A stretch of DNA of 64,000 nucleotides. It comes from Dermanyssus gallinae (Eukaryota > Arthropoda > Arachnida > Mesostigmata > Dermanyssidae). The position numbers and the translations under genes were made by a program. The stretch spans positions 1 through 64,000 of the forward strand of contig QVRM01006465.1 in the NCBI GenBank assembly GCA_003439945.1. Direction: 5' to 3'. Within the stretch, counting starts at the first letter, position 1, and the number at the start of each line of letters is the position of its first letter. The notes beneath the pieces were generated by a model that saw only the letters and a program-made list of their open reading frames with translations, searched no databases and was not told the DNA's origin. Positions 61,801 to 64,000 of this stretch are shown in pieces.

Positions 61801-64000
61801 CCACACCTACGAAACGACATGTACAACGAAGACATTAAAGGCAAAATATAAAATGAACAAAAACGCAAACTGATGGAAGCCAAAGTCCAGGATTGTTGTT
61901 GTTGTTGCAGTAGCTTAGCGGCGGGCCACAGTCAAGTCAGCTAGACGTAGAGTAAGTAGGCTCTTCTTGAGATCAATAAACTGCAGGAGGAAGAGATGTC
62001 GATCTTTGAGCACTCGGCAGCAAGTGTTTGCCCCCTCCATCCACTCCTTTCAATTCTGCCCTCGAAGAACGTGGAACGTGGAAGCAGGCCTAGGCATGAA
62101 AAAACACACAAAAATGATATTGACGATGATAATGATGATGATGATGATGCTGCTGCTGCTACAAATAGCTATAATACAGAGCAAATAGCGCACAAGAGTG
62201 ATAATGGCGCTGATGATGATGATGATGTTGATGATGGTAATATCCCGAATGGAATGGAACGACGAAGCGATGACGTCCAATAGCATCGAGTCGGCCTTGG
62301 TCGTCTTGCTAATGCTGCGGTTGGTGTCCAGCTCAGTCCTGCGCTGCTTCTGTCCTGGATCCGCGAGTCCTGGTACTGCGCTGGTGCGTCGGTCGGTCGG
62401 TCGGTTGGCTGCGTTCCTTCCTGGTCGTGTGGGTTTGCGTGCGTTTCGCTGATCGTGTGGGTGTGAGATACCAGCAGAAGATACGCGTGGAAGGCTTTGC
62501 CCATCAGTCAGGTAAGTCCAGCCTGCTCATCGATTGAGCCCTGGACTGTCCGTCCGTCCGTTCGTCTGTCCGCCCCCCTGCCCATCTATCCATCGTTTAT
62601 TGGATGCCGTTTCTGCAGCGGCATCGACATCAACCTCCGCACGCAGCAATAAACACTGGACAAGACCTTCTCCTCGTCCAGCCAGACATCCAGGCGGACT
62701 ACGGCGGCGGCAGCAGCAATAACAGCAGGGGCTACTGCAACAACAACAACAACAACAACGACAGGAGCAACAACAGCAACAGCAGCAACAACAACAACGA
62801 CCGTTCCATTTGTTCGTCCACTACTCGCGACGACCGGCACCGTTATCACCACCGTAACTGCTACACTTATCGCTTAGCGTGTCAGCATGCTTCGGCGTTA
62901 TTAGCTGCCGAATGAGCTTGAAGTCGATGGGCTGGAGACGGCCCACCAATTCTCTCTTTATATCAAATTCTCTCTCCCCATATATATATATATATATATA
63001 TATATGACTGTCTCTTGCACTCCATGTATCTGCTACCCCCCTCCCCCGTATTTCTCTTTTTTTTCGCGCGGTCTCGCTCGTTCCCTCGATCTATCTATTT
63101 CTATCTGTGGGTCGAATTCAATCTGCCAACAAAATATGCTTCACAGTAAAAAATGCCGTAGTAGCCAGGCAAGCAGCCTCGTCGCGTTTACCTATTGCCC
63201 TTGATGCTGTTGCTGTTGTTGTTGTTGGTGGTGGTGGTCTGAAATGCACAAGGCGCGGCCAGCCATGCAAGACAAGGTCGGCAACTAACGACGCACGCTC
63301 CATCGACGTTATGGGTCGACTGATTGGTCCTGGACGGACTGGATCCTGGTCCGGTGGGAGGAGACGATGTCATGGTGCGCTCCAGGAAGTCGGCCCGTTG
63401 TTACGGCCGCCGGGTGAACTGTCAGTTGAATATTGGTTCTGCTGATGCTGCTGCTGTTGTTGTTACGGTTGTTGCTGTGGTTGTTGTTGTTGTTGTCGCG
63501 GCTGTGGTTTCTGTTTCTGCTGTTGCTGCTGCTGCTGCTGCTAAAGTTGATTGGGGTCAGAGGTGGCCAGAGATGAAACTGAACTTGTTGTTGTTGTAGT
63601 AGCATTAATGGTACATATCGTAGTAGAGATAGAGTAGCATTTGTCGCCTTATCAGAGGCTATTACGAATGAGATGACGAAGAAGAACAAGAAGAAGGAGA
63701 TCTAGAAACGGGTGATGAGGTGGCATGGTTAGTAGCCGATACGACGGATCGGATCGTGTTCATGTCGAGATTGTGTTGCTGCTCTCTCGCTGCGTAACAA
63801 TATTAACAACAACAATAAGCACACCGTGTCTCAAGGACGAAAATGCTTAATAAATACTCACTAGGCTGAGCGGCTTGGGACTCTCAAGCCGTTTTTGCTG
63901 TACAGCGGAATTCTGCTTCAATTGCTAGCTTGCGTACAAGTATGTATTCACATATACACATCGATAATAGTCTATTTTATTACTCTTCTTTCGCTCGTTG

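Overview
This is a eukaryotic window and reads as arthropod nuclear DNA. It has one spliced developmental gene with canonical GT-AG sites, tRNA-derived SINEs, non-LTR retrotransposons, and very many simple repeats: long (TA)n, CAA/GTT, CAG/CTG and GAT runs. A chelicerate (mite or tick) source is possible, but the sequence does not prove it. There is no sign of bacterial operons, CRISPR or phage genes. Almost every short open frame in the simple-repeat areas is an artefact of trinucleotide tracts.

The only confidently identified host gene is a two-exon Msx (muscle-segment homeobox) gene on the minus strand at 49910-51275. It encodes an EH1-like repressor motif, a serine/acidic linker and a complete Msx-type homeodomain. 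A CpG-rich stretch at about 51600-52330 lies just upstream and probably holds the promoter. A second possible coding piece is an unassigned exon-like segment at 17487-17665 (+), bounded by good splice consensus.

The rest is dominated by mobile-element history. LINE family A has a 5'-truncated, frameshifted copy at 30397-32911 with a perfect 17-bp target-site duplication, plus two older fragments in inverted orientation near 3.4-5.0 kb. LINE family B (CR1/L2-like) has one copy at 53225-55683 with an uninterrupted reverse-transcriptase frame. Its 5' end is a tRNA-like SINE head that also supplies the first ATG. SINE family A (29391, 58694 and the head at 53225) shares its 3' tail with LINE B, which points to a SINE-LINE partnership. 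SINE family B has copies at 5481, 16778 and 39210. Degraded LINE ORF1 zinc-knuckle remnants lie on the minus strand at 25150-26210, 37446-37786 and probably 35163-35441. A possible mariner-type transposase scrap is at 36549-36623 and a small RT scrap at 44368-44460.

Layout: 1-5.7 kb, microsatellites and old LINE/SINE pieces; 5.7-16.8 kb, simple-repeat-rich non-coding DNA with a TATA-containing promoter candidate near 11.3 kb; 16.8-23.6 kb, SINE, exon candidate and GC-rich non-coding DNA; 23.6-38 kb, a diverged 0.3-kb duplication, ORF1 remnants, a SINE and LINE A; 38-49.9 kb, non-coding DNA with tandem duplications; 49.9-52.3 kb, Msx; 52.3-64 kb, the SINE-LINE chimera, hairpins and long TA/CAA tracts.
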